A stretch of 5,219 nucleotides of DNA, taken from positions 1-5,219 of the forward strand of contig JAUQXD010000462.1 in the NCBI GenBank assembly GCA_030834835.1. The letters run 5' to 3'. This document shows positions 5,177 through 5,219 of this stretch, one piece after another. The position numbers and the translations under genes are program-made. This stretch comes from Thermoflexales bacterium. Lineage in GTDB: Bacteria > Chloroflexota > Anaerolineae > Fen-1058. Within the stretch, counting starts at the first letter, position 1; each line of letters opens with the position of its first letter. The notes below the pieces were generated by a model. That model did not search any database. It was given only the letters and a program-made list of their open reading frames with translations, and was not told where the DNA came from.

Positions 5177-5219
5177 GATCACCAATCACCGATCGACCAG
5201 TTACCGATCGACCGATCAC
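5174..5219 (+). repeat. ACCGATC-type short tandem repeat, running off the window
   Basis: From 5174 the words ACCGATC, ACCAATC, ACCGATCG, ACCAGTT, ACCGATCG and ACCGATC follow each other to the window edge. The period alternates between 7 and 8 bp. The palindrome just upstream (GGTCAACT, GGTCAACC, AGTTGACC) is built from similar words, so the two may share one origin. Confidence 0.7.

Noticed and set aside
2768..5219. HIP1 (GCGATCGC), a cyanobacterial hallmark
   Set aside because: CGATCG is common, but I found no exact GCGATCGC octamers, so it is not used as evidence for cyanobacteria.

Overview
The window holds a low-GC edge fragment followed by a GC-rich stretch. In order it contains a partial membrane protein (minus strand), a broken integron-type tyrosine recombinase (plus), a short-period repeat field, a small coiled-coil protein (plus), a block of 7-8 bp tandem repeats, and a complete soluble sensor histidine kinase with three GAF domains (plus). 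GC-rich codon use in the kinase, simple heptamer/octamer repeats between genes, and a small protein of a type I associate with cyanobacteria and Chloroflexota suggest an environmental bacterium, perhaps Chloroflexota (Anaerolineae-like). That placement is an inference from style, not from a marker gene.

Positions 1-811: a gene of unlike composition (more AT, frequent TTA/ATA/GTA codons) runs leftwards off the window and encodes a protein with about three membrane helices. Between it and the recombinase lie a promoter for the recombinase, a leftward promoter candidate, paired direct repeats, a perfect 9-bp inverted repeat and one perfect GTTRRRY core site. This matches the order expected at the attI end of an integron: intI, then Pc facing away from it, attI and first cassette. 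The attC that would prove it lies outside the window.

Positions 812-1823: an IntI-like integrase, recognisable over its whole length including the integron-specific extra segment (KYPNAPREW). It is split over three reading frames by two lesions. One coincides with a 38-bp palindromic extra segment, the other with a net 5-bp change. All catalytic residues remain, so the decay looks recent, or the lesions are assembly errors.

Positions 1824-2200: about twelve degenerate 21-bp units without a convincing gene, then a good sigma-70-type promoter for the small gene at 2201-2542.

Positions 2543-2767: a CAATGAN heptamer array that begins at the preceding stop codon, a hairpin, a GCTGATTC octamer array, and an extended -10 promoter just ahead of the kinase.

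Positions 2768-5219: a cytoplasmic GAF-GAF-GAF-HisKA-HATPase kinase with no receiver domain or partner regulator in view, followed by a strong palindrome and another short tandem repeat. The kinase and the small protein look like ordinary chromosomal genes. Nothing shows that they work with the integrase.
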